Shown one piece after another: positions 31,643 through 40,546 of a stretch of DNA of 44,369 nucleotides (position 1 is the first letter of the stretch; every line of letters starts with the position of its first letter). The notes under the pieces were generated by a model that saw only the letters and a program-made list of their open reading frames with translations, did no database searches and was not told the origin of the DNA. The translations under genes and the position numbers were made by a program. The DNA is from Hyphomicrobiales bacterium (GTDB lineage: Bacteria > Pseudomonadota > Alphaproteobacteria > Rhizobiales > Methyloligellaceae): the NCBI GenBank assembly GCA_021775555.1, contig JAJFHP010000062.1, positions 1-44,369 of the forward strand, given 5' to 3'.

Positions 31643-34600
31643 ATGACAAGCTTGGGAGCGTTGAGGGAGTGTATCCGCAGGGCGCATCTCGCCGATGAAG
31701 ACGATGTCGTGAGCGAATTGCTGTCAGGTGCAAATCTCTCCAAGTCAGTACGGAACAGAGCGGGAAATCATACCACCTGTATGATCAAAGAGATCAGGCA
31801 GGAGATCGCCCCTGGTTTGCTGGAAGTTTTCCTGGCCGAATACAGCCTTTCGACGGATGAAGGTATTGCCCTTATGTGCCTCGCGGAGGCGCTGTTGCGA
31901 GTAAAAGATACCGAGACCATCGACGCGCTGATCGAAGATAAAATTTCCCCTTCCTCCTGGAGTGAACATCTCGGGCAATCGAGTTCACCGCTTGTAAACG
32001 CCTCCACCTGGGCGCTCATGCTCACCGGCAAGGTTCAAAGAGATTATGATTCAGATGGTCTTGCAGGTGTTCTGCGCGGAGCCGTGAAGCGTCTTGGTGA
32101 ACCGGTTGTCAGATTAGCCGTAAAGCGGGCAATCAAGGAACTCGGCAAGCAGTTCGTGCTTGGCCGCACGATCGACGAGGCTGTCATTCGCGGTGCTATG
32201 CTGGAAGAAGAGGGCTACACCTTTTCATATGACATGCTGGGTGAAACGGCTCTCACCGCCAGGGATGCGCAGGGCTTCTTTGCGTCCTATAAAAATGCGA
32301 TCAGCACGCTTGCCGGCCATTGCCAGTCGAATGACATTCACAAAAATCCAAGCATCTCAATCAAGCTCTCCGCTTTGCATCCGCGCTTTGAGGTCAGCCA
32401 GGTGAAGCGATTCATGACTGAGCTTGTTCCGTCGGTCACAGCCTTGGCCCTAGCAGCAAAAGATGCCCGCATGGGTTTTAACATCGATGCGGAAGAAGCA
32501 GACCGGCTCGATGTGTCACTCGACGTGATCGAAGCGGTCTTGGGCGAAAAAGCCCTGGCTGGCTGGAGCGGTTTTGGTGTCGTTGTGCAGGCCTACAGTA
32601 AACGCGCAGCCTATGTGATCGACTGGCTTCATGCCCTGGCTGAATCCCTTGACCGCAAAATCATGGTGCGTCTGGTGAAGGGCGCCTATTGGGATACTGA
32701 GATCAAACGCGCACAGGTTGATGGACTTGATGATTTCCCGGTTTTTACGCGCAAAGCGGCCACCGATATCTCATACATTTGCTGCGCCAAGAAATTGCTC
32801 GGTCTGTCCGACCGCCTCTATCCACAATTCGCCACCCATAACGCCCACTCGGTTTCCACTATTCTGGAACTGGCCAGTGATGGCCAGGAATTCGAATTTC
32901 AGCGATTGCACGGTATGGGCGTGGCTTTGCATAAGACTGTCCTGCAATCAGAAAAGTGCCGCAGCCGTATATACGCACCGGTTGGCGCACATCGTGATTT
33001 ACTTGCCTACCTTGTTCGGCGGCTCCTTGAAAACGGTGCCAACTCCTCTTTCGTCAATCAGATCGTCAATAAGGACGTGCCGGCGGAAGATATTGCCAGG
33101 GACCCAATTGAAACACTGGTCCGGAATAACAAGGCAACTGTCATTGGCGTACGCAAACCTGCAGAACTATTCGCGCCAGAACGAATAAATTCCAGGGGTT
33201 GGGATCTGGGTAACGTGAGCGATCTGGAGAGTATTGAAGCGGCACGCAATCCATTTAAGGACCATCAATGGCATGCCGGGACATTGATTGCAGGGCAGGC
33301 AGCGGACTCTGCATCGAACCCCGTCGTCAATCCCGCTGATCCTGTCGATATTGTTGGATTTGTATCCGATGCAACCGGGCAGGATGTTGAGACGGCACTT
33401 GGTATGGCGTGTAACTGGGGTTATTGCCCGGCGTACGAACGCAAAGAAATTCTTCTTAAAGCCTCCAATCTATTTGAAAAGGATTTTGGTGAATTGCTCG
33501 CTGTTCTCACCCGAGAAGGTGGCAAGACACCGATGGATGCGCTCGCGGAGTTGAGGGAGGCGGTTGATTTTCTTCGGTACTACGCAGTACAGGCTCTTGA
33601 ACGCGACACGGCAGAGCCTTGTGGTCTCTTTGCCTGTATTTCACCGTGGAATTTCCCGCTGGCGATCTTTACCGGCCAGATTGCCGCAGCGCTGGCTGCG
33701 GGCAATGGTGTCCTTGCCAAGCCCGCTGAGCTGACACCACTCACCGCCACTGTTGCTGTGCGGTTGCTGCACGAGGCGGGCGTTCCAAAAACAGCGTTGC
33801 AGTTGCTGCCAGGTCCTGGACCAGATGTTGGCGTCCGACTGACTTCAGATCCACGAATAAATGGCATCTGTTTCACAGGCTCCACCGGGACTGCACAAAC
33901 GATCAATCGGGTTATGGCTTCAGCCATTGAACCCTCAGCACCACTTATTGCCGAGACCGGTGGGATCAACGCAATGATTGTCGACAGTACGGCACTGCCG
34001 GAGCAGGCGGTGAAGGATATTGTTGCCTCCGCATTCCAATCTGCCGGGCAGCGTTGCTCTGCTTTGCGCATTCTCTACCTGCAGGATGAGATAGCGACTT
34101 CCTTCCTGGAGATGCTGTTCGGCGCCATGGATGAGCTTGCAATCGGAGACCCGTGGGCGTTCGCCACCGATATTGGTCCCGTCATTAGTGAGCAAGCCCA
34201 AAATGTGATCGCAGAACATATCAATGTCGCACGTAGTGATGGCCGTTGCCTAAAACAGCTCAAAGCGCCGGAAGCGGGTTCTTTCGTCGGGCCTGCGGTC
34301 ATCAAGGTTGATGGCATCAATGATCTTAAGAGGGAGATATTCGGTCCAGTCTTGCATGTTGCGACGTTCCAGGCATCGCAGATTGACGGCATCATCGATG
34401 ATATTAATGCCAGCCGATACGGGCTTACTTTCGGGCTTCATACCCGCATAGATGACAGAGTGGAGAGCCTTACAGATAGCCTTAAGGTCGGTAACATTTA
34501 TATCAATCGCAACCAAATTGGTGCGATTGTCGGCTCCCAGCCTTTTGGGGGTGAGGGGCTATCCGGCTCGGGCCCCAAGGCAGGCGGTCCGCACTATTTG

Positions 34601-35134
34601 AGCCGTTTCAGAAAAGTCAGGCAGCAATCGCATCCTGTCGAGAGGGGACCGTTTCTCAGTCTGGAAGAGTTGCAGGCAGCCATTGATGGGATAGAGCAGC
34701 CGGCACATATTGTCCTCGAAACAATCGATTTGCCCGGCCCCACCGGAGAATCCAATCGGCTGTCGCTTTGCCCGCGGGGAATTGTTTTGTGTCTTGGTCC
34801 CTCCGCTCAAGATGCTGAGCGGCAGGCTTGTTCTGCCAGAAGTGTGGGATGTTCAGCCCTTGCTGTTGCGCCAGGTGTGACAGGCGACGGGGCGTTGCCA
34901 GGTTTTCTGGATAGAAATCACCTCACAATATTGCAGTGTTTTGATGCGGTCGTTTTATGGAGCGAACCTCCTGATCTCAAGGAGGCCCGGCAGGCTCTTG
35001 CTGCGCGCAATGGCCCGCTGCTACCCCTCATAACCACAGCGGAAATGACGGATCGATGTCTTGTTGAGAGACACGTTTGTATCGACACAACCGCGGCTGG
35101 CGGGAACGCCTCTCTGCTTTCTGCAAATGCCTGA
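31643..35134 (+). CDS. putA: Bifunctional proline dehydrogenase/L-glutamate gamma-semialdehyde dehydrogenase
   Basis: A 1163-residue enzyme that oxidises proline to glutamate in two steps with substrate channelling. The proline dehydrogenase barrel has PSISIKLSALHPRFE (236-250), MVRLVKGAYWDTEIKRAQ and EFQRLHGMG. The aldehyde dehydrogenase part has ISPWNFPLAIFTGQIAAALA, general base Glu771 in IAETGGINAM, nucleophile Cys805 in GQRCSALR, and QPFGGEGLSGSGPKAGGPHY. The E. coli N-terminal ribbon-helix-helix repressor domain is missing, so control falls to the divergent PutR. About 160 residues follow the dehydrogenase core; in long PutAs this is an inactive dehydrogenase-like domain that seals the channel. 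GAGG precedes ATG 31643. Confidence 0.95.
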   Translation: MTSLGALRECIRRAHLADEDDVVSELLSGANLSKSVRNRAGNHTTCMIKEIRQEIAPGLLEVFLAEYSLSTDEGIALMCLAEALLRVKDTETIDALIEDKISPSSWSEHLGQSSSPLVNASTWALMLTGKVQRDYDSDGLAGVLRGAVKRLGEPVVRLAVKRAIKELGKQFVLGRTIDEAVIRGAMLEEEGYTFSYDMLGETALTARDAQGFFASYKNAISTLAGHCQSNDIHKNPSISIKLSALHPRFEVSQVKRFMTELVPSVTALALAAKDARMGFNIDAEEADRLDVSLDVIEAVLGEKALAGWSGFGVVVQAYSKRAAYVIDWLHALAESLDRKIMVRLVKGAYWDTEIKRAQVDGLDDFPVFTRKAATDISYICCAKKLLGLSDRLYPQFATHNAHSVSTILELASDGQEFEFQRLHGMGVALHKTVLQSEKCRSRIYAPVGAHRDLLAYLVRRLLENGANSSFVNQIVNKDVPAEDIARDPIETLVRNNKATVIGVRKPAELFAPERINSRGWDLGNVSDLESIEAARNPFKDHQWHAGTLIAGQAADSASNPVVNPADPVDIVGFVSDATGQDVETALGMACNWGYCPAYERKEILLKASNLFEKDFGELLAVLTREGGKTPMDALAELREAVDFLRYYAVQALERDTAEPCGLFACISPWNFPLAIFTGQIAAALAAGNGVLAKPAELTPLTATVAVRLLHEAGVPKTALQLLPGPGPDVGVRLTSDPRINGICFTGSTGTAQTINRVMASAIEPSAPLIAETGGINAMIVDSTALPEQAVKDIVASAFQSAGQRCSALRILYLQDEIATSFLEMLFGAMDELAIGDPWAFATDIGPVISEQAQNVIAEHINVARSDGRCLKQLKAPEAGSFVGPAVIKVDGINDLKREIFGPVLHVATFQASQIDGIIDDINASRYGLTFGLHTRIDDRVESLTDSLKVGNIYINRNQIGAIVGSQPFGGEGLSGSGPKAGGPHYLSRFRKVRQQSHPVERGPFLSLEELQAAIDGIEQPAHIVLETIDLPGPTGESNRLSLCPRGIVLCLGPSAQDAERQACSARSVGCSALAVAPGVTGDGALPGFLDRNHLTILQCFDAVVLWSEPPDLKEARQALAARNGPLLPLITTAEMTDRCLVERHVCIDTTAAGGNASLLSANA

Positions 35135-35186
35135 GATAGACCTCGAACATGTGCACTGCCTGGCAACAACAAACGGAGCCTGAGTC

Positions 35187-36362
35187 ATGAAATCAGACAT
35201 TGTGATTATCGGTGGTGGGATCATGGGCGCGGCTACAGCCTATTTCCTGGCCGCCAGTGGCGCGGCAGGCCATGTGTGTGTGATCGAGCCGGACCCGTCC
35301 TATGCCAGGGCCTCAACGCCCGCGGGCGCAGGTGGTGTTCGCCGGCTGATGTCGCGGCCGGAGAACATTCGCATGTCCCAGTTCAGTCTGGAGTTTTATG
35401 CGAATTTTCACGACTGTATGGCGTGCGAGGATACTCCGGCCGATATCCAGTTTCGCCGCCAGGGCTATCTGTTCCTGACCAATGCTGAAGGTGTTGACGC
35501 ACTCACCGCAAATTTTGAAACACAGCAGGCTGAGGGCGTTCCGGCGGACCTGCTGGACGTAGATGGATTACGCGCGCGCTTCCCCTCGGTGGGAACCGAT
35601 ACTGTGGCGCTGGCTTGCCATTCTCCTGAAGATGGCTGGATTGACCCCCATGGCGCGTTGATGGGATTTCGCAAAAAAGCGATCAGTCTTGGTGTTACCT
35701 TTGTGAAGGATCGTGTGGTCGGCCTGGAGGCCACCCGTGCATCAGTAAGCCATGCAGTGATGGCGGCGGGAGGGAAGGTCGCCGGCGATGTTTTTCTCAA
35801 CACCGCAGGCCCATGGGTTGGTGAAATTGCCGCTTTAACAGGTGCGAAGCTTCCCGTCGTGCCGATGTGCCGGGTGCAGCATTTCTGGCGCTGCGCACAT
35901 GGTATTGAGCCTCTGCCTCTCATCAAGGATGACAGCGGGGCGTTCTTTCGGCCTGAGGGTGACGGTTTTGCCGGTGGGAGGCCAAGCTTCGAGATCGAGC
36001 CCGGGTTTATCTGGGACGTGGATCGGGGTTATTTCGCAAATTATTTTGAAGAGACCGTCTGGCCGCTTCTCGCCAACATGGTGCCAAAATTCGAGACCAT
36101 CAAGCTGGAGCGCACCTGGGCCGGACACTATGCCCAGAATCTGTTCGACGGGAACATGATTATCGGCCCCTATTCAAAAGGCCTTGATAATCTTCTCACG
36201 GCTTGCGGTTTTTCCGGGCACGGGATTATGCATGCGCCCGCTGTCGGGCGGGCGCTGTCCGAGCTGGCGCTGTATGGTGAGTTTAAAACCCTCGATCTGT
36301 CGCGTATGGGATTTGAGCGTGTACTCGAGGACAAGCCATACGCGGAAACCGGTATCAAGTAG
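35187..36362 (+). CDS. FAD-dependent oxidoreductase (DAO superfamily)
   Basis: A 391-residue flavoenzyme with the N-terminal FAD motif IVIIGGGIMGAATAYFLA, then PAGAGGVRRLMSRPENIRMS, and a C-terminal DAO ending (NLLTACGFSGHGIMHAPAVG). It belongs with sarcosine/dimethylglycine/D-amino-acid oxidases and FOXRED1-like proteins. The substrate is probably a secondary or N-methylated amine or amino acid. It lies 52 bases downstream of putA on the same strand with its own CGGAGCC site, so a link to proline or hydroxyproline use is plausible but unproven. Confidence 0.85.
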   Translation: MKSDIVIIGGGIMGAATAYFLAASGAAGHVCVIEPDPSYARASTPAGAGGVRRLMSRPENIRMSQFSLEFYANFHDCMACEDTPADIQFRRQGYLFLTNAEGVDALTANFETQQAEGVPADLLDVDGLRARFPSVGTDTVALACHSPEDGWIDPHGALMGFRKKAISLGVTFVKDRVVGLEATRASVSHAVMAAGGKVAGDVFLNTAGPWVGEIAALTGAKLPVVPMCRVQHFWRCAHGIEPLPLIKDDSGAFFRPEGDGFAGGRPSFEIEPGFIWDVDRGYFANYFEETVWPLLANMVPKFETIKLERTWAGHYAQNLFDGNMIIGPYSKGLDNLLTACGFSGHGIMHAPAVGRALSELALYGEFKTLDLSRMGFERVLEDKPYAETGIK

Positions 36363-36533
36363 CTATGGCCTGGGACGGGCCGCCGACTGCTAAGCCATAC
36401 TTTAACGTATAAAATACAGCACCCTTCACAGACGTGACTCACATGCATTATATTGTCCGTGCCATGGCCCGGCGATCCTGACCGCGAGAGTAAAGTCCGG
36501 ACGTCTACCGCCTGGCAGCGTGCGAGGACGACA

Positions 36534-37097
36534 ATGCTGGATACGCCAGTAGCATCACCCGAAGCGCATCCAGCGCTTGTACTGAATGCCGATTTCCGGC
36601 CGCTCAGCTACTATCCACTGTCTCTTTGGGGCTGGCAGGATGCGGTCAAGGCCGTGTTCCTTGATCGGGTGAATATTGTTTCTGAATATGATTATGCGGT
36701 TCATTCTCCCTCCTTCGAGATGCAGCTGCCGAGCGTGGTCTCGCTCAAGTCCTATGTAAAGCCGGCGCTCTACCCGGCCTTCACCCGCTTCAACCTGTTT
36801 CTGCGAGATCATTTCGTGTGCCAGTATTGCGGCGCGAAGGACGATCTGACCTTTGATCATCTCATCCCGCGCGCACGTGGCGGTATGACCCTGTGGGACA
36901 ATGTGGTGGCGGCCTGCGCGCCGTGTAATCTAAAAAAAGGTGGCAAGATGCCCGCCGACGCCCATATGTGGCCGTCGCAAAAGCCCTATCGCCCGACGGT
37001 GCATGAGCTGAACAAGAATGGCCGCGCCTTCCCGCCCAACTATCTCCATGAAAGCTGGATGGACTATCTCTACTGGGATATCGAGCTGGAGCCGTAA
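36534..37097 (+). CDS. HNH endonuclease family protein
   Basis: A 187-residue protein with a helical N-terminal half and a zinc-stapled HNH nuclease fold: FVCQYCGAKDDLTFDHLIPR followed by ARGGMTLWDNVVAACAPCNL. Two CxxC pairs bind zinc, and the His in FDHLIPR, the Asn in WDNVVAA and the nearby NLKK provide the beta-beta-alpha metal site. This small type is common in alphaproteobacterial chromosomes as a stand-alone gene, with no intein, intron or restriction partner here. Its biological role is not known. ATG 36534 follows GAGGACG; a TTG 27 codons earlier is less likely. Confidence 0.88.
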   Translation: MLDTPVASPEAHPALVLNADFRPLSYYPLSLWGWQDAVKAVFLDRVNIVSEYDYAVHSPSFEMQLPSVVSLKSYVKPALYPAFTRFNLFLRDHFVCQYCGAKDDLTFDHLIPRARGGMTLWDNVVAACAPCNLKKGGKMPADAHMWPSQKPYRPTVHELNKNGRAFPPNYLHESWMDYLYWDIELEP

Positions 37098-37115
37098 ACT
37101 CGCTCACGGTGGTTT

Positions 37116-38654
37116 CTAAACCAGAATTGCAACGCCTTCACGGCGCGGGTCACCCGCGCCCACGAACCGGCCATCGCCGGATCTGCGTACGGCATGGACA
37201 CCACCGAAGAACAGGTTTGCTTCCGGCCAGCCATGGGCTTGTGGATAGGCTTCAAGCAAACTCGTGCGCTCATCGTCATTGAAGGCGATATCCCACGGCG
37301 CCTCTTCAAAGCTCAGCGTGCCGCCGCGCTCCATGTGCAGCCGCGAGGCATTCACGGCCTCGTCCAGTCCCATATCCCGGTCGATCAGGTTGATGGCAAC
37401 TTGCAGGATTGCCGTGCGGATGCGGTTTGAACCGCCAGACCCAAGCGCCGTCAATATGCCGTCGGGGCTTGAGGTGATGGTTGGAGCCATCATGGTTGAG
37501 AGCCGCGTATCGGGAGCCCAGAGGTGAAATCCGTCCGGGTTCAGGTCTTCTTCTCCCAGCATGTTGTTCAGCATGAAACCGCAACCCTTCACCATATGAC
37601 CATTCCCCTCTCCATTGGTGATGGTTCCCGATGCCGCGTTGCCTTGTGCGTCGATAACGGAAATATGCGTGGTGCCACGGGTCGAGGGCGTGTGGGCAGC
37701 GATCGATTTGAGGTGCGCGGCAATTGTCTCGTCGTGGACGATTTCATCCAAAGCGCTCCCGCGTGCCTTGCGTACGCTATTGGTTTCTTCCATCACGCGG
37801 GCCAGCAGCACCGGGTCCGGGGCGCCACCTTCGGGCAGCAACTTTTCCAGCAGTCGCAATCCGAAGGCGATCAGAGAACCGCTGGCGGCAGGCGCAGGGT
37901 TCAGGAGAAATTCATGGCCGCGATAACCCAATGCAAGGGGGGAGCGGCGCTTCACATTATAGCGCTTCAAATCCGCAAGCGACAGATGACCACCAAGCTC
38001 GCAGGATTGCATTGCGATGGCCTGTCCCACCTCGCCCTCGGTGAACAGCCTCGGCCCTTCGCGGGCAAGGCAATCCAGCGTGTCAGAAACTTCCGCGTTC
38101 TTGTAAATGTCCCCCTCGGCAAGCAGCTTGCCGTCCGGGGCAAAGATATCCCGCACGGACTGGCTCGCGGTGAGAATAGGCGAGACAATGGTGTAGAGAT
38201 AGGCGTGTAGCTTTGAAACATGCACGCCTTCGCGCGCCGCCAGAATGGCAGGCTCGACAAGGCGCGTCATTGGGAAGGAGCCCAGATCGCCGTGAATGGC
38301 GTAAAGCCCCTGAACAAGCCCGGGCACAGCAGCTGACCCCGCGCCGATGTGGAACTCCTGGGTCGCGGGGCCGAAGTCGGCATGGATGCCGTAAAACTCA
38401 AGCTCGTCCTCGGGGCGCTTGACGAGGGGTGTCTGGGCAAAGAAGTCGTACAAAATCGCATGTTTGGAATTTGCGGGCCGCGCCATCAGGAACCCGCCGC
38501 CACCGATGGAGGAAAACACGAACTCGGGCACGGTGGCGGTCACCATGCCGGCGATGGCCGCGTCGAACGCATTACCGCCTTCGCGCAGCACCTCCGCTGC
38601 CGCCTCGGCGCTCTCCTTGTGGCCGGCGGCGACCACGCCCTTGTTTTCCTTCAT
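37116..38654 (-). CDS. Gamma-glutamyltransferase family protein
   Basis: A 512-residue Ntn-hydrolase precursor expected to cleave itself into two subunits. GGNAFDAAIAGMVTATVPEF (26-45) is typical of the large subunit. The autocatalytic and nucleophilic threonine is Thr328 in RGTTHISVIDAQGN, at the usual place, and TNGEGNGHMVKGCGFMLNNM follows. No signal peptide is visible, so unlike E. coli Ggt it is probably cytosolic. Such proteins often act on gamma-glutamyl or acyl-amide substrates other than glutathione. It is convergent with the HNH gene and divergent from the sugar dehydrogenase. Confidence 0.88.
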   Translation of the reverse strand: MKENKGVVAAGHKESAEAAAEVLREGGNAFDAAIAGMVTATVPEFVFSSIGGGGFLMARPANSKHAILYDFFAQTPLVKRPEDELEFYGIHADFGPATQEFHIGAGSAAVPGLVQGLYAIHGDLGSFPMTRLVEPAILAAREGVHVSKLHAYLYTIVSPILTASQSVRDIFAPDGKLLAEGDIYKNAEVSDTLDCLAREGPRLFTEGEVGQAIAMQSCELGGHLSLADLKRYNVKRRSPLALGYRGHEFLLNPAPAASGSLIAFGLRLLEKLLPEGGAPDPVLLARVMEETNSVRKARGSALDEIVHDETIAAHLKSIAAHTPSTRGTTHISVIDAQGNAASGTITNGEGNGHMVKGCGFMLNNMLGEEDLNPDGFHLWAPDTRLSTMMAPTITSSPDGILTALGSGGSNRIRTAILQVAINLIDRDMGLDEAVNASRLHMERGGTLSFEEAPWDIAFNDDERTSLLEAYPQAHGWPEANLFFGGVHAVRRSGDGRFVGAGDPRREGVAILV

Positions 38655-38766
38655 GGGAACTTCCTAGCGGGGCAGGTTTTTGGCTGCAACAGGTTTGGGG
38701 GACCCGCTTCGTTTCATTGTTGCCTGATTTTGCCTATAGCAGGATGAAGAGAGGAGTCATTTGTCT

Positions 38767-39876
38767 ATGTACAGGTTGGTCAAATATCTGCTGTTGGCGA
38801 CACTGATCGCTGCCCTCTATGCCACGGTTGCAGCCTATGCCCAGGACAAGCCCTATCGCACTGTCACGGTTGCGAAAGGCCTTGTGCACCCCTGGGGGAT
38901 GGCGTTTCTACCCGATGGCCGCATGCTGGTGACCGAGCGGCCCGGCCGGTTGCGAATTGTCTCGAACAGCGGAGAGATTTCCAAACCGGTGTCCGGGCTT
39001 CCGAAGATTGCCGCTGTCGGACAGGGAGGTTTGCTCGATGTGGCGCTGCACCCTGATTTTGCGAATAACAAACTCATCTATTTCTCCTTCGCCGAACCTG
39101 GCGTTGGCGGGCAGGGTACGGCGGTTGCACGGGGGAAGCTGGAGGGCAATTCTCTAAGCCAGGTGAGAACCATATTTTCGCAAAAACCAAAACTCTCCGG
39201 TGGTGTTCATTTCGGCTCACGACTGGTTTTTGCTCGCGACGGCACGCTTTACATCTCCATGGGTGACCGGGGCCGGATGCAACGAGCCCAGAACAGGCGC
39301 AACCATCAAGGCACCATCGCGCGGGTGAAGGATGACGGCTCGATCCCCAAGGACAATCCATTCGTGAAGTCTGCTGATGCGCTGCCGGAGATTTACACCT
39401 GGGGAAATCGCAATGTGCAGGGCATGGCGCTGAACCCGAGGACGGGCATCGTCTGGGCGCAGGAGCATGGACCGAAGGGTGGGGATGAAGTGAATATCCT
39501 CAAAAGCGGTGCCAATTATGGCTGGCCGTTGATCACTTACGGCATCGACTATGACGGCTCGATTATCTCGAACCTTACCCGCAAGCAGGGCATGGAGCAG
39601 CCGGTGCTGCACTGGACACCCTCCATCGCGCCCTCGGGCATGGCGTTCTATGACGGAGATAAATTTCCACAATGGAAGGGAGATCTGTTCGTCGGCGCGC
39701 TCAAGGACCGGCATCTGCGCCGCATCGACCTTGAGGGCGACAAGGTGATCGGACAGGAGCTTCTGTTAAGCGAATTGCGTGCGCGCATTCGCGACGTGCG
39801 ATCAGGGCCGGACGGGTATCTCTGGGTGCTGACAGATGCGCCCGATGGCGAGCTCATCCGGATTGAACCGAAGTAG
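38767..39876 (+). CDS. Secreted PQQ-dependent aldose-type sugar dehydrogenase
   Basis: A 369-residue exported beta-propeller enzyme of the soluble glucose dehydrogenase/Asd (YliI) family that oxidises aldoses using PQQ. Signal peptide: residues 1-24 (MYRLVKYLLLATLIAALYAT, cleavage after AYA). GLVHPWGMAFLPDGRMLVTE, GGVHFGSRLVFARDGTLYIS, WGNRNVQGMALNP and AQEHGPKGGDEVN are family motifs; the last carries the PQQ and calcium contacts. The sugar range is unknown. ATG 38767 is preferred over TTG 38761 because GAGGAG is ten bases from the ATG and four from the TTG. No pqq biosynthesis genes are in the window. Confidence 0.9.
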   Translation: MYRLVKYLLLATLIAALYATVAAYAQDKPYRTVTVAKGLVHPWGMAFLPDGRMLVTERPGRLRIVSNSGEISKPVSGLPKIAAVGQGGLLDVALHPDFANNKLIYFSFAEPGVGGQGTAVARGKLEGNSLSQVRTIFSQKPKLSGGVHFGSRLVFARDGTLYISMGDRGRMQRAQNRRNHQGTIARVKDDGSIPKDNPFVKSADALPEIYTWGNRNVQGMALNPRTGIVWAQEHGPKGGDEVNILKSGANYGWPLITYGIDYDGSIISNLTRKQGMEQPVLHWTPSIAPSGMAFYDGDKFPQWKGDLFVGALKDRHLRRIDLEGDKVIGQELLLSELRARIRDVRSGPDGYLWVLTDAPDGELIRIEPK

Positions 39877-39878
39877 GA

Positions 39879-40442
39879 CTACTTACACAGCGTCTCCATG
39901 GGGAAGGACAGCTTCGCGCCATTGACCGCTTCGATGAGTATCGTCTTGGCGTCCACCGCGTGATACCAGATATCCGCAGCATCACCCTGTGTCGGGCGGC
40001 CTGTATCCAGATCCACAGTCTGAGAAGAACTGACGCGGATTTCGCGGAATTTTTTCGGCCTGTACCCGTCCTCAACCCGGCCAAACAGCGTCACGTCGCG
40101 CAGGATCATCAGTGGCGTGCCGCGCTGGTCGCCACGTCCGCTCCAGGTGAACAGGAACTTGCCCCGGGTGTTCTTGTTGGTATGCACGATGGCCACGCCC
40201 ATTCCCTTGCGATGCGGGCTGAGCAGCAGCTTGCCCTTCTGCTTGGAATTGTAGTCACCCCGCGACAGCTTGCCCTGAACCGTGCTGACATAGCTTTCAG
40301 GCTTCATCAGGAAATTCTTGTTCATGAAACTGTCGAACTCGTCATAAACGACTGAACAGTCATATGGCCCTGCGTTGGCCGGTGTGGAATATCCAGCCAT
40401 CAGGACGATGGCGGCAAAAGCGGATGTCAGATGTCGGATCAT
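39879..40442 (-). CDS. Secreted protein of unknown function
   Basis: A 187-residue exported protein. The signal peptide MIRHLTSAFAAIVLMAGYST is cleaved after ANA near residue 24. The mature part is basic, with beta-rich segments such as HRKGMGVAIVHTNKNTRGKF and ADIWYHAVDAKTILIEAVNG. No domain is recognised. Three ATGs compete: 40442 has AAGGA at proper spacing, 40448 is too close to it, and 40517 would give a non-signal N-terminus. It is convergent with the sugar dehydrogenase, two bases apart. Confidence 0.7.
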   Translation of the reverse strand: MIRHLTSAFAAIVLMAGYSTPANAGPYDCSVVYDEFDSFMNKNFLMKPESYVSTVQGKLSRGDYNSKQKGKLLLSPHRKGMGVAIVHTNKNTRGKFLFTWSGRGDQRGTPLMILRDVTLFGRVEDGYRPKKFREIRVSSSQTVDLDTGRPTQGDAADIWYHAVDAKTILIEAVNGAKLSFPMETLCK

Positions 40443-40546
40443 GATCATGTTCCTTGTGAACCTTTTAGTCTCGCATATGGTTCGTGGCCTTGTCAGAGAA
40501 TACACCCTCCTTGTCATTTTTGCGGCAGGAAAATAGCCCCGTTGCT

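Noticed and set aside
31643-35134. PutA as a trifunctional, self-regulating protein
   Set aside because: The N-terminal residues lack a ribbon-helix-helix DNA-binding domain, and a PutR-like gene is divergent, so it is treated as bifunctional.
36534-37097. HNH protein as part of an intein, group II intron or defence island
   Set aside because: Neighbouring genes are intact metabolic genes, and no reverse transcriptase, intein splice motif or restriction partner is visible.
37524-38210. 228-codon plus-strand frame opposite the gamma-glutamyltransferase gene
   Set aside because: Antisense to a complete enzyme gene with its catalytic Thr; no domain seen.
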